This document shows, in pieces, positions 35,491 through 44,434 of a stretch of 64,000 bases of DNA. The translations under genes and the position numbers were made by a program. Source of the stretch: Lutimaribacter salitolerans (GTDB lineage Bacteria; Pseudomonadota; Alphaproteobacteria; Rhodobacterales; Rhodobacteraceae). How positions within the stretch are numbered: the first letter of the stretch is position 1; every line of letters starts with the position of its first letter. Under the pieces are notes generated by a model that saw nothing but the letters and a program-made list of their open reading frames with translations, had not been told where the DNA came from and made no database searches. The stretch spans positions 243,398 to 307,397 of the forward strand of contig NZ_JBHUDD010000059.1 of assembly GCF_042677865.1 (NCBI RefSeq), read 5' to 3'.

Positions 35491-36486
35491 TTGTCACACC
35501 CCCGGTTCATTCTGGCCCAGGAGGCGCGTCTTTTCGACCTGCCCGATGCGGGCGATCTGGTCGTGTGCGGTGCCGTGGCAGGCGTTGATCTGAACGATCT
35601 TCCCACCGACCGCGTGCTGATCGTCTCCGACATGAAGACCGATCACACCGCCTGTACTGCTGTGGGCCTGCGGGTTGCGGTCGACATGCCCGCGCACGCC
35701 GCATCGGTGCTGATGATCCTGCCGCGCGCCAAGGTGCTCGCGCGGGGGCTGATTGCGCGGGCCGTGGCGGTCAGCGATGGCCCCGTGATCGTGGATGGCG
35801 CCAAGACCGACGGGGCGGACAGCGTGCTGAAAGACTGCCGCGCACGGGGCACGGTGGATCAGGTGATCGCCAAGGCGCATGGCAAGCTGTTCGCGCTGCG
35901 CGCCGACGCGGCGGCCTTTGCCGATTGGGCATTGCCCGACACGCCGCAGGATGCCGGTGATGGTTTCGTGACTCTGCCGGGCGTGTTCTCATCTGATGGC
36001 ATCGACCCGGCCTCGCGCCTGCTGGCCGACAGCCTGCCCAAGACCATTGGCAAGCGTGTGGCCGACCTGGGCGCGGGTTGGGGATATCTGTCGGCGCGGG
36101 TGCTGGAGCGTGCAGACATCACCGCCCTGCATCTGGTCGAGGATGACCACAGCGCGCTGGCCTGCGCCCGGATCAACGTGACCGACCCGCGCGCGCAGTT
36201 TCATTGGGCCGATGCCACGCAGTGGCGGCCCGATGCGGCGCTGGACGGCGTCGTGATGAACCCGCCGTTCCACAGTGGCCGCGCCGCCGATCCGGGCCTG
36301 GGGCAGGCGTTCATCGCCAGTGCCGCAGCCTGTCTGGCCCCGCATGGGCGGCTGTGGCTGGTGGCCAACCGCCATCTGCCTTACGAGACGGTGCTGGGTC
36401 AGCAGTTCCGCGAGGTGCAGGAAATCGCGGGCGACAGCCGGTTCAAGGTGCTGTCTGCCCACAGACCAACCCGTCACAAACGCTAG
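35491..36486 (+). CDS. Class I SAM methyltransferase, RsmC-like
   Basis: This 331-residue protein has two halves, as in RsmC/RlmG: a degenerate N-terminal Rossmann-like domain and a C-terminal active domain (~165-330). The active half has VADLGAGWGYLS as AdoMet loop and VVMNPPFHSG as the catalytic N-P-P-F motif for guanine N2 methylation. 16S rRNA m2G1207 is the likely target. The start is probably TTG at 35491 (giving SHPRFILAQEA), 5 bases past clpS; an ATG at 35464 inside clpS is the alternative. Confidence 0.82.
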   Translation: MSHPRFILAQEARLFDLPDAGDLVVCGAVAGVDLNDLPTDRVLIVSDMKTDHTACTAVGLRVAVDMPAHAASVLMILPRAKVLARGLIARAVAVSDGPVIVDGAKTDGADSVLKDCRARGTVDQVIAKAHGKLFALRADAAAFADWALPDTPQDAGDGFVTLPGVFSSDGIDPASRLLADSLPKTIGKRVADLGAGWGYLSARVLERADITALHLVEDDHSALACARINVTDPRAQFHWADATQWRPDAALDGVVMNPPFHSGRAADPGLGQAFIASAAACLAPHGRLWLVANRHLPYETVLGQQFREVQEIAGDSRFKVLSAHRPTRHKR

Positions 36487-36503
36487 GCCGGCGCGCGCCG
36501 GCC
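36486..36503. repeat. 18-bp perfect palindrome
   Basis: GGCCGGCGCGCGCCGGCC begins on the last base of the methyltransferase stop codon and lies 23 bases before the SDR start. It could form a short GC-only hairpin in mRNA. No T tract follows, so it is not a clear terminator. Confidence 0.5.
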
Positions 36504-36525
36504 ACGCCATGCAGGAGGCATGCAG

Positions 36526-37326
36526 ATGTCCTTTTCCATCGCCGGCAAGACCGCCATCGTCACAGGTGCCGCCAATGGCATCGGCCTCGCCATCGGTCGG
36601 CATTTCGCCGACAAGGGCGCGAATGTGATCTTTGCCGATATCGACGAGGAACGGCTGATCAAGGAGGTTGGCACCAACACAGACGGCTCCAATATCCGCT
36701 ATTTCGCGGGGGATCTGCGCCAAAAGCTGACCATCGCCAACCTGCTCTCGGCCACGATCGACGCGTTCGACAGGGTCGATATCCTGATCAACGGATCGCG
36801 GCAGATGATCGCCTCGGACCCGCTCAACCCGGATGACGATGCGATGGACATGCTGCTGGAGCAGAACCTGCTGACGTCGCTGCGGCTCAGCCAGCTTGTT
36901 GCCAAGCGCATGATCAAGCAGGCCGAAGGCCAGACCGAGGGCACGGCGGGGACGATCGTCAACCTGTCGTCCATCGCCGCACGTCGCACGAATCCCGAAC
37001 TGCTTGCCTATTCGGTGTCCACCGCCGCACTGGACCAGATGACCCGCAGTCTGGCGGTGGCGCTGGCCCCCTACCGTATCAGGGTGAACGCGGTGGCCTT
37101 TGGCTCGGTCATGTCCAACAGCCTGAAAGGCGCGATCAAGGAACACTCGGAATATCGCAGCGATATCGAGGATCACACGCCGCTGGGCCGCATCGCGGCA
37201 CCCCGCGAACTGGCCGAGGCGGTGCATTACCTTGCCTCGGATGCCGCCGGGTTCATGACCGGGCAGATCATGACCGTGGATGGCGGGCGCACCCTGCTGG
37301 ACCCGGTGGCGGCGCCCGCGCATTGA
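36526..37326 (+). CDS. SDR-family protein with substituted catalytic lysine
   Basis: This 266-residue protein has the short-chain dehydrogenase fold: TGAANGIGLAIG as nucleotide-binding motif, NLSSIAA carrying the active Ser, and a terminal MTVDGGRTLL. Catalytic Tyr is present in LAYSVSTAALDQ, but the residue four positions on, normally Lys, is Thr. NNAG is replaced by ING. The protein may therefore lack classical dehydrogenase activity, or use another mechanism. The ATG at 36526 was chosen because GGAGG lies 8 bases upstream; an ATG two codons earlier is too close. It sits upstream of hemF on the same strand. Confidence 0.85.
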   Translation: MSFSIAGKTAIVTGAANGIGLAIGRHFADKGANVIFADIDEERLIKEVGTNTDGSNIRYFAGDLRQKLTIANLLSATIDAFDRVDILINGSRQMIASDPLNPDDDAMDMLLEQNLLTSLRLSQLVAKRMIKQAEGQTEGTAGTIVNLSSIAARRTNPELLAYSVSTAALDQMTRSLAVALAPYRIRVNAVAFGSVMSNSLKGAIKEHSEYRSDIEDHTPLGRIAAPRELAEAVHYLASDAAGFMTGQIMTVDGGRTLLDPVAAPAH

Positions 37327-37404
37327 CCGCCCGGTCTGCGGGCTTGTTTTGGCTTCACCCATCGGGACAAAAACCGTAAGCCTGTCCCAAAGAGGAGCCA
37401 CGAC

Positions 37405-38292
37405 ATGACCGATTTCGCCACCGAAAAGACCACCGCAAGCGACTGGTTCCGCCAGCTGCGCGACGATATCGTTGCCGCCTTTGAAGGGCTGGAAGACAGC
37501 CACGACACCGGCCCCATGGCCGCGATGGCACCGGGCCGGTTCGAGGTGACCAAGACAACACGCACCTCGGATGACGGCAGCGACGCGGGCGGCGGGCTGA
37601 TGAGCGTGATGCGCGGCGGGCGGGTGTTTGAGAAGGTCGGCGTCAACGTCTCGACCGTCTATGGCACGCTTGGCGATGCGGCGCAGCGCGCCATGGCCGC
37701 ACGGGGCGTGCCCGGCATGGACAGCGACCCCCGGTTCTGGGCGAGCGGCATCAGCCTGGTGGCGCATATGCAAAACCCGCATGCGCCGGCGGTGCACATG
37801 AACACGCGCATGTTCTGGACACCGCATGCCTGGTGGTTCGGCGGCGGGTCCGACCTGAACCCCTGCATCGAGTACACCGAGGATACCGCGCATTTCCACG
37901 CCACGCAAAAGGCCCATCTGGACCCGCACGGGGCCGATTGGTACCCCAAGCTCAAGGCTTGGGCGGATGAGTACTTCTATATCCCCCATCGCAAGCGCGC
38001 GCGTGGCGTGGGCGGCATTTTCATGGACGATCAGAACAGCGGCGACTGGGCGGCGGATTTCATCCTCACGCAGGATATCGGCCGCGCGTTTCTGCCCGCC
38101 TATGTCCCGCTGGTGGAAAAGCGCCGGGTGCAGCCGTTTGACGATGCCGACAAGGATGTTCAACTGGTGCACCGCGGCCTTTATGCCGAATACAACCTTG
38201 TCTATGACCGCGGCACCAAATTCGGTCTGGCCACGGGGCATGACGCCAACGCCGTGCTGATGAGCCTGCCACCGCTGGCCAAATGGGTCTGA
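37405..38292 (+). CDS. hemF: Oxygen-dependent coproporphyrinogen III oxidase
   Basis: This enzyme uses O2 to make protoporphyrinogen IX from coproporphyrinogen III in the cytoplasm. It has 295 residues, with GGGRVFEKVGVN at the typical position (here RGGRVFEKVGVN), NPHAPAVHMNTRMF, and WWFGGGSDLNP, all HemF signatures. It complements hemN ~18 kb away, so haem synthesis is covered in air and at low oxygen. AGAGGAG precedes the ATG. No FNR box is visible in front. Confidence 0.97.
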   Translation: MTDFATEKTTASDWFRQLRDDIVAAFEGLEDSHDTGPMAAMAPGRFEVTKTTRTSDDGSDAGGGLMSVMRGGRVFEKVGVNVSTVYGTLGDAAQRAMAARGVPGMDSDPRFWASGISLVAHMQNPHAPAVHMNTRMFWTPHAWWFGGGSDLNPCIEYTEDTAHFHATQKAHLDPHGADWYPKLKAWADEYFYIPHRKRARGVGGIFMDDQNSGDWAADFILTQDIGRAFLPAYVPLVEKRRVQPFDDADKDVQLVHRGLYAEYNLVYDRGTKFGLATGHDANAVLMSLPPLAKWV

Positions 38293-38349
38293 CACCGCAA
38301 GGATGTTCACATGTTAAACCTATGTGAAAGCTGCAAAATGTAGCTGGAA

Positions 38350-38363
38350 TTGATCTAAGTCAA
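38350..38363. promoter_or_regulatory. FNR box upstream of cytochrome c peroxidase
   Basis: TTGATCTAAGTCAA matches the FNR consensus with one mismatch. A TAACGT -10-like hexamer lies at 38386-38391. This would place the transcript start near 38398 and the box at about -41.5, the classic activating position. Confidence 0.85.
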
Positions 38364-38445
38364 CGTATTGGGCCTGTGCGCCGGTTAACGTGATTCCAAG
38401 CAGGAAACGCATATCACGAAGACCGGGGCACAGGAGGCCCAAGCA

Positions 38446-39489
38446 ATGAAACTCAGAACACTTCTATTCTCGACCTCCCTGGCTGTCATCGCGGCCCAGG
38501 CCGTCAGCGCGGATGAATTGCGTGAATGGGCCGAAGAGACATTCAAGCCGCTGCCATCGACGATCCCGGCGCTGGCCAACAACCCGGTGACCCCGGAAAA
38601 GATCGATCTGGGCAAGGCGCTGTTCTTTGATCCGCGCATGTCGGCCTCGGGCGTGTTCTCGTGCAACTCGTGCCACAACCTGGCCACGGGCGGGGATGAC
38701 AACATGCCGGTGTCCATCGGCCACGGCTGGCAGAAGGGTCCGCGCAACTCGCCCACCGTTCTGAACGCGGTGTTCAACACGGCGCAGTTCTGGGACGGCC
38801 GCGCGCCCGACTTGGCCGAGCAGGCCAAGGGCCCGGTGCAGGCCGGTGTCGAGATGGCCAATACGCCCGACAACGTGCTGGCGACGCTGAATTCGATGCC
38901 GCAGTATCAGGAGTGGTTCAAGGCGTCGTTCCCCGAAGAAGAAGACCCGGTGACCTTTGACAACTTTGCCAAGGCGATCGAGGCTTTCGAAGCCACGCTG
39001 ATCACGCCCGCGCCCTTTGATGCCTGGCTGAATGGCGATGACAACGCGATGAACGCCGATCAGCTGGCCGGTCTGGAACTGTTCATGGAAAAAGGCTGTG
39101 CCGCCTGCCACAACGGTGTGAACCTTGGCGGCAACGGGTACTACCCCTTTGGCCTGATCGAAAAGCCGGGTGCCGACATCCTGCCGGTGGGCGACAAGGG
39201 CCGCTTTGCCGTGACCGAGACGGTTGATGATGAATACGTGTTCCGCGCCTCGCCGCTGCGCAACATCGACCAGACCGCGCCCTACTTCCACTCGGGTCTG
39301 GTCTGGGATCTGAAAGTGGCCGTGCAGATCATGGGCGAAAGCCAGCTGGGCGAAGACCTGAGTGATGAAGAGGCCGACAAGATCGTGGCCTTCCTTGGCA
39401 CGTTGACCGGCACGATGCCGCAGGTCGTCTATCCGGTGCTGCCTGTCGAGACGGCAACCACGCCGCGCCCGACGGGTGAGGTTCAATAA
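38446..39489 (+). CDS. Di-haem cytochrome c peroxidase
   Basis: This periplasmic enzyme reduces H2O2 to water with electrons from cytochrome c. It has 347 residues and a signal peptide ending near VSA (residue ~22). The N-terminal haem site is C73-N-S-C76-H77 and the C-terminal one C218-A-A-C221-H222. LGKALFFDPRMS, RNSPTVLNAVFN and LRNIDQTAPYFHSG are family motifs. The FNR box upstream suggests induction at low oxygen alongside the cbb3 oxidase. A strong terminator follows. Confidence 0.95.
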   Translation: MKLRTLLFSTSLAVIAAQAVSADELREWAEETFKPLPSTIPALANNPVTPEKIDLGKALFFDPRMSASGVFSCNSCHNLATGGDDNMPVSIGHGWQKGPRNSPTVLNAVFNTAQFWDGRAPDLAEQAKGPVQAGVEMANTPDNVLATLNSMPQYQEWFKASFPEEEDPVTFDNFAKAIEAFEATLITPAPFDAWLNGDDNAMNADQLAGLELFMEKGCAACHNGVNLGGNGYYPFGLIEKPGADILPVGDKGRFAVTETVDDEYVFRASPLRNIDQTAPYFHSGLVWDLKVAVQIMGESQLGEDLSDEEADKIVAFLGTLTGTMPQVVYPVLPVETATTPRPTGEVQ

Positions 39490-39514
39490 GCCGACAGGAT
39501 TTGCGTTCCTGACA

Positions 39515-39544
39515 GGCGCGCGTGGGCAACCACGCGCGCCTTTT
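39515..39544. terminator. Terminator between peroxidase gene and response regulator gene
   Basis: GGCGCGCGTGG (39515-39525) pairs perfectly with CCACGCGCGCC (39530-39540) across a GCAA tetraloop, followed by TTTT. The minus-strand gene ends at 39544, so the hairpin can serve both convergent genes. Confidence 0.9.
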
Positions 39545-40245
39545 CATGTCCAGTCGACATCGCCCAGAAAGATATAGCCCGCGCCATAGATCGTCTTGAT
39601 CAGGCGCGGGTTTTTCGGGTCTTCGCGCAGCTTGGTGCGCAGCCGCGAAATGCGCACATCCATCGCCCGGTCAAAGCTTTCGCCCGCCGCCCCGCCCAGT
39701 GTTTCCTGCATCACCGCGCGCGATATCAGCCGCTTGGGGCGTTCCAGAAACAGGCGCAGCACCTCGCCCTCGGCATGGGAAAACGGGGTTTGGGTGCCGC
39801 CCTCGTCCATCAGCGTGTAGCTGTCGAAACAGGCGGTCCAGCCGTTGAACCGTGCGCGGTTGCCGGTTTGCGTGGCGGACCGGTCGCGACGCAGGCGGGC
39901 CCGTATGCGGGCCACCACCTCGGCCGGATCAAAGGGTTTGATGATGTAGTCGTCCGCCCCCAATTCCAGCCCCGTCACCCGGTCCTGCACCTGCGCGCGG
40001 CCCGAGATGATGATCACCGTCGCCCCCTGCTCCAGTGCCAGACGATGCACCAGTGTAAGCCCGTCTCGGTCGGGCAGCGACAGATCGACAAGGCAGACAT
40101 CGGGGGTGGTGGTTTTCAGGGCGGCCTCGAACTCGGTCGCGCGGGCAAAGGTGATGGTGCGGAACCCCGCCTCTTCCAGCGCGTCGGCCAGCATGGTGCG
40201 GATCGCCGGTTCGTCATCCAGGATCGAGATCAACGGCTGTGTCAT
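39544..40245 (-). CDS. OmpR/PhoB-family response regulator
   Basis: This 233-residue transcription factor has an N-terminal receiver domain: acidic pair D10-D11, phosphoacceptor D54 in LVDLSLPD, and Lys103 in YIIKPFDP. Its C-terminal winged helix (~135-230) carries DVRISRLRTKLREDP and TIYGAGYIF. It is coupled to the hybrid kinase gene by an ATGA overlap. Because the pair diverges from the importer/CoA-ligase cluster, that cluster is a plausible target, but this is inference. Confidence 0.92.
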   Translation of the reverse strand: MTQPLISILDDEPAIRTMLADALEEAGFRTITFARATEFEAALKTTTPDVCLVDLSLPDRDGLTLVHRLALEQGATVIIISGRAQVQDRVTGLELGADDYIIKPFDPAEVVARIRARLRRDRSATQTGNRARFNGWTACFDSYTLMDEGGTQTPFSHAEGEVLRLFLERPKRLISRAVMQETLGGAAGESFDRAMDVRISRLRTKLREDPKNPRLIKTIYGAGYIFLGDVDWT

Positions 40246-42164
40246 GGCGTGGCCCCCCGGGCGGTCAGGAACGCGGCCAGATCACGTGCCGAGAACGGTT
40301 TGCGCAGAACCGCCGCGCGCGTCAGGGCGCGCGCGTGCAGCGGATGATCGGGAGGCAACGAGGTCATCAGGATGCAGGGCGGCGCAGTTTTGGGCAGGGC
40401 GGCGACCAGATCAAGGCCCGTCGCCGTGCCCTCAAGCGAGATATCGGACAGGATCAGCGCGATATCGGGCAGGTCGGTCAGAAGGGTCTGCGCCTCGTCC
40501 ACCGAGGTCGCCTCGATCACGGTATGGCCCAGATCGGTCAGCATGGCACGGATGCCCGCGCGCAGGTCGGTGCTGTCCTCGACCAGCAGGACAAGACCGG
40601 GGGCGACGGGGGCGGGTGCCGCGCGCAAGGGCAGGCGCAGGGTCACCTGCGCGCCGGTATCGGTATTGGCCAGCCGCACGCGCCCGCCCGCCAGTTTCGA
40701 TGTGTCATAGACCATGGACAGGCCCAACCCGGACCCTTCGCCGCCCTTGGTGCTGAAGAACGGTTCAAGCGCGTGATCCAGGGCGTCGGCGCTGAACCCC
40801 GGGCCGGTGTCAGTGACGGTGAAATCGGCCCAGATGCCCTGCACCGGCGTCACGGTCAGGGTGATGCGCCCATTTGCGCCCATCGCGTCGCGGGCGTTCA
40901 GGAACAGGTTGAGCAGTGCGTCCTGCAACATGCCGGGGTCCAGCATCAGGCGGTTGCGGTCCAGCGTGTTGAAAATCTCAAGGCTCATGCGGGTGGGCAG
41001 GGCCGGGGCGGCCAGGGTTTCCAGATCGCGCAGCAATGCACCCAGATCGGTGGGCTGGGGCTGCCAGTCGCGCGCGCCGGTGATGTCGGCCAGCCGGTTC
41101 AGCAGCGCGCCACCCCGATGCGCCGCTCCCAGCGTCGCGGCCACAAGATCGGTCGCGCCCGGCGGCAGGTCCATCCGTTGCAGGCGCGACTGGCTGCCCA
41201 TGATGATGGTCAGAAGGTTGGAAAAATCATGCGCCATGCCGCTGGTCAGTTGCGCCGCCATCTCGCGCCGGCGTGTCTGTTGCAGGGCGGTGCGGGCCTG
41301 TGTTTCCTCGGTGATGTCGGTGGACAGCAGGTAGACGCCCATGATCTGCCCATCCGGCCTGCGGTCGGGGGTGAACGCGGTACGGATGCGGCGCGATGTG
41401 CCTTCATGGGTGAATTCGAACACCGAAGGCTGCCCGTGAAACGCGGCCTCAAGCCGGGGACGGATATGACCGAACGCCTCGTCCCCCAGCGCCTTGGCGA
41501 TCGGCAGGCCCACGATGGCTGATGGCCGCCCCGGCAGGATCGAGTTCAGCCGCCGGTTCGAGAATGTATAGGTCATGTCGCGGCCAACATGGGCGATATG
41601 GGCCGGCATCATTTCGGTGGTCAGCCGTGTGCGGGCTTCGGTTTCGGTCACTTGCCTCTTGGCCTCTTGCAGGGCGGCGATGGTGCTGGCCAGTTGGCGG
41701 TTGGTGGCGGACAGTTCCTCGGCATAGTCCAGCAGCTTGTCCGACAGCTCTTCCGAGCGGGCGCGCAGCAACTCTTCCTGCGTCTTGGTGTGGGTGATGT
41801 CGGTATAGACGGTGATCCAGCCACCCTCGGGCAGGGGTGCGCCTTCGACGCTGATGACGCGGCCATTGGCGCGGGTGCGCTCCATGTAGTGCGGGGCGAA
41901 GGCGCGGGCCTGTTCCACGCGGGTCGCCACCGCGGCCTCGACATCGTCGATGGGGCCATATTCGCCCCGCTCGACCAGATGGCGGATGGTGTCCTCGAAC
42001 CGGGCTCCCGGTTCGGTCAGCCGGGGGGGCAGGTCGAACATCTCGCGGAACATGCGGTTGCCCGTCACCAGCCGCAGGTCGCTGTCATAGATCGACAGGG
42101 CCTGCTGGATCAGGTTCAGACCGGCCAGCATCATCGCGGCGCTATGGGGGTTTTCCTGTTCCAT
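40242..42164 (-). CDS. PAS-domain hybrid sensor histidine kinase
   Basis: This 640-residue kinase has no transmembrane helix, so it senses inside the cell. Two PAS-like domains (~15-125 and ~185-290) flank a coiled coil (~128-180). The HisKA box is GMAHDFSNLL with H312. The ATPase carries NLFLNARDAM, DTGPGF and GEGSGLGLSMVYD. The C-terminal receiver domain has D574 as the likely phosphate acceptor and LRKPF. It should phosphorylate the downstream regulator, with the receiver as phosphate sink. The ATG is 200 bases from the divergent acyl-CoA synthetase gene. Confidence 0.9.
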   Translation of the reverse strand: MEQENPHSAAMMLAGLNLIQQALSIYDSDLRLVTGNRMFREMFDLPPRLTEPGARFEDTIRHLVERGEYGPIDDVEAAVATRVEQARAFAPHYMERTRANGRVISVEGAPLPEGGWITVYTDITHTKTQEELLRARSEELSDKLLDYAEELSATNRQLASTIAALQEAKRQVTETEARTRLTTEMMPAHIAHVGRDMTYTFSNRRLNSILPGRPSAIVGLPIAKALGDEAFGHIRPRLEAAFHGQPSVFEFTHEGTSRRIRTAFTPDRRPDGQIMGVYLLSTDITEETQARTALQQTRRREMAAQLTSGMAHDFSNLLTIIMGSQSRLQRMDLPPGATDLVAATLGAAHRGGALLNRLADITGARDWQPQPTDLGALLRDLETLAAPALPTRMSLEIFNTLDRNRLMLDPGMLQDALLNLFLNARDAMGANGRITLTVTPVQGIWADFTVTDTGPGFSADALDHALEPFFSTKGGEGSGLGLSMVYDTSKLAGGRVRLANTDTGAQVTLRLPLRAAPAPVAPGLVLLVEDSTDLRAGIRAMLTDLGHTVIEATSVDEAQTLLTDLPDIALILSDISLEGTATGLDLVAALPKTAPPCILMTSLPPDHPLHARALTRAAVLRKPFSARDLAAFLTARGATP

Positions 42165-42234
42165 CGTCCTCCCTTGCCCAATGGCGATAGCACCGCGCGC
42201 GCGATCGGCAAAGCCTGTCGAACACCTGTTACAA

Positions 42235-42251
42235 TTCGTAAGGTTTGCGAA
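42235..42251. promoter_or_regulatory. Imperfect dyad in the kinase/CoA-ligase divergent spacer
   Basis: TTCGTAA (42235-42241) and TTGCGAA (42245-42251) are inverted repeats with one mismatch around GGT. A TTGACG -35-like element follows at 42267. It is a candidate operator for the divergent promoters. The match is short and could be chance. Confidence 0.3.
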
Positions 42252-42364
42252 ATGATCACGTAAAAGTTGACGGCAAGGGTTTTAGCTGCACCACTAAACC
42301 CGGAGGAATCGCCGGGACAGGCGGTCATCTGTCCGGATCGCTCCGGGCATAGGGAGGAACAGAT

Positions 42365-44341
42365 TTGGCACAGTCGTCTATGGCGACCGGCGGCGGGCTT
42401 GCGTCCGTTCCGGCGCTGCTGCTTCGTAACGCTGCGCAATTCGGCGACAAGCCGGCGTATCGCGAAAAGGAATTCGGGATCTGGCAATGCTGGACCTGGA
42501 AGGAGACCGAGGCCGAGGTCCGCAGGCTTGCTCTTGGCCTGATGAACATGGGCGTGAACGAAGGCGATTTCATCGCCATCATCGGCAACAACCGCCCGCA
42601 TCTGTACTGGTCGATGGTCGCCGCGCAATGGGTTGGTGCCATTCCGGTGCCGCTCTATCAGGATTCAGCCGCCGAAGAGATGGCCTATGTGCTGGAGCAC
42701 TGCGGCGCGCGCTTTGCCATCGTCGAAGATCAGGAGCAGGTCGACAAGGTGATCGAGGTGCAGGAGCGCCTGCACCAGTTCGAGCACATGATCTATCTCG
42801 ATCCCCGGGGCCTGCGAAAGTACGACCACACGCATCTGCATGAATTCAGCCATGTGCAGGAGCAGGGACACGCCGCCCGCGACGAGTTCACGCCCGAGCT
42901 GGAACGGCGCGCCGCCGGGCTGGATTACAACAGCACCTGCGTGATGCTGTATACCTCGGGCACAACGGGCAAGCCCAAGGGTGTTGTTCTGTCAAACCGC
43001 AACATCATCGAAACCGCCAAAAGCAGTGCCGAATTCGACCACCTGGGCCCGGGCGAAGAAATCCTCGCCTATCTGCCAATGGCATGGGTCGGCGATTTCA
43101 TCTTTTCCATCGGGCAGGCCTATTGGACGGGCTTTTGCGTCAACTGCCCCGAAAGCCCTGACACCGTGGCGTCGGACCTGCGCGAGATCGGGCCGACCTA
43201 TTATTTCGCGCCGCCCCGCGTGTTCGAAACGCAACTGACCAGCGTCATGATCCGCATGGAAGACGCCACGCGGATGAAAAAGTGGCTGTTCGACACCTTC
43301 ATGGCGCATGCCCGGAAGGTCGGGCCGGACATTCTGGATGGCAAGCCCGTGGGCGCGTGGGACCAGTTCAAATATTGGCTGGGCGATCTGTTCATCTATG
43401 GGCCGCTGAAAAACACGCTGGGCTTTTCCAAGGTGCGCGTGGGCTATACCGCCGGCGAGGCGATCGGGCCGGAGATCTTTGATTTCTACCGCAGTCTGGG
43501 GATCAACCTGAAGCAGCTTTACGGCCAGACCGAGGCGTCGGTGTTCATCACCGTGCAGCCCGACGGCGAGGTGCGCAGCGACACGGTGGGCGTGCCCGCA
43601 CCGGGGGTCGAGCTGAAGATCGCCGAGAATGGCGAGGTCTATTACCGCAGCCCCGGCGTGTTCGAATATTACTACAAGAACGAGGAAAGCACCGCCTCGA
43701 CCAAGGATGCCGAAGGGTGGGTGGCCACGGGCGACGCGGGGTTCATCGAACCCGACACCGGGCATCTGCGCATCATCGACCGGGCCAAGGATGTGGGCAA
43801 GATGGCAGACGGCAGCCTGTTCGCGCCGAAATACGTCGAGAACAAGCTGAAGTTCTATCCCAACATCCTTGAGGCGGTGGTGTTCGGCAACGGCCGCGAC
43901 CGCTGCATGGCATTCATCAACATCGACCTGTCGGCGGTGGGCAACTGGGCGGAACGCAACAATATTTCCTATTCCAGTTATCAGGAACTGGCAGGGCACC
44001 CACAGGTTTATGCGACTATTCAGGCCCATGTCGAAGAGGTGAACGCCAGTCTGGCGCAGGACGAGATGCTGTCGGGCTGTCAGGTGCACCGCTTCCTGAT
44101 CCTGCACAAGGAGCTGGACGCCGATGATGGCGAGATGACCCGCACCCGCAAGGTGCGCCGCCGCATCGTGGAAGAGAAGTTCGATGATCTTATTCAGGCG
44201 CTCTATGGCGGCAAGGCCGAGCAATATACCGAAACCGAAGTCACCTATGAGGATGGTCGCAAGGGCAAGATCACCGCGACGCTGGAAATCCGCGACGCCA
44301 AGGTGATGCCGGTGGTGCCTCAGAAGGTGGCGGCGGAATGA
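42365..44341 (+). CDS. AMP-forming acyl-CoA synthetase (long-chain type)
   Basis: This 658-residue ANL-superfamily ligase activates a carboxylic acid with ATP and CoA. The P-loop-like motif is YTSGTTGKPKGVVLSN. YGQTEASV and GWVATGDAGFIEPDTGHLRI supply the adenylate and hinge regions, and the C-terminal lysine region is present. The size and the insertion resemble long-chain (FadD15-like) enzymes. The start is TTG at 42365, because GGAGG lies 7 bases upstream; the nearest in-frame ATG at 42380 is too far from it. It leads the importer cluster and probably activates the imported acid. Confidence 0.9.
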   Translation: MAQSSMATGGGLASVPALLLRNAAQFGDKPAYREKEFGIWQCWTWKETEAEVRRLALGLMNMGVNEGDFIAIIGNNRPHLYWSMVAAQWVGAIPVPLYQDSAAEEMAYVLEHCGARFAIVEDQEQVDKVIEVQERLHQFEHMIYLDPRGLRKYDHTHLHEFSHVQEQGHAARDEFTPELERRAAGLDYNSTCVMLYTSGTTGKPKGVVLSNRNIIETAKSSAEFDHLGPGEEILAYLPMAWVGDFIFSIGQAYWTGFCVNCPESPDTVASDLREIGPTYYFAPPRVFETQLTSVMIRMEDATRMKKWLFDTFMAHARKVGPDILDGKPVGAWDQFKYWLGDLFIYGPLKNTLGFSKVRVGYTAGEAIGPEIFDFYRSLGINLKQLYGQTEASVFITVQPDGEVRSDTVGVPAPGVELKIAENGEVYYRSPGVFEYYYKNEESTASTKDAEGWVATGDAGFIEPDTGHLRIIDRAKDVGKMADGSLFAPKYVENKLKFYPNILEAVVFGNGRDRCMAFINIDLSAVGNWAERNNISYSSYQELAGHPQVYATIQAHVEEVNASLAQDEMLSGCQVHRFLILHKELDADDGEMTRTRKVRRRIVEEKFDDLIQALYGGKAEQYTETEVTYEDGRKGKITATLEIRDAKVMPVVPQKVAAE

Positions 44342-44361
44342 GGGCCGGTCGTGCGCCGCTC

Positions 44362-44378
44362 GTGCCCTTGCAGGGCAC
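44362..44378 (+). repeat. Small hairpin between CoA synthetase and importer genes
   Basis: GTGCCCT (44362-44368) pairs with AGGGCAC (44372-44378) across a TGC loop, in the 93-base spacer after the synthetase stop. There is no T tract; it may stabilise or separate mRNA segments. Confidence 0.4.
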
Positions 44379-44434
44379 ATCGCCCCGCCCGCCGTCCCGT
44401 TTTGCGGGGGGATCAAGGATGAAGGGAACACGCC

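Noticed and set aside
36486..36503. 18-bp palindrome as a rho-independent terminator
   Set aside because: No T tract follows, and the loop would be very small, so it is kept only as a repeat.
35989..38310. 773-codon minus-strand frame opposite the methyltransferase, SDR and hemF genes
   Set aside because: It covers three convincing plus-strand genes and encodes no known motif.
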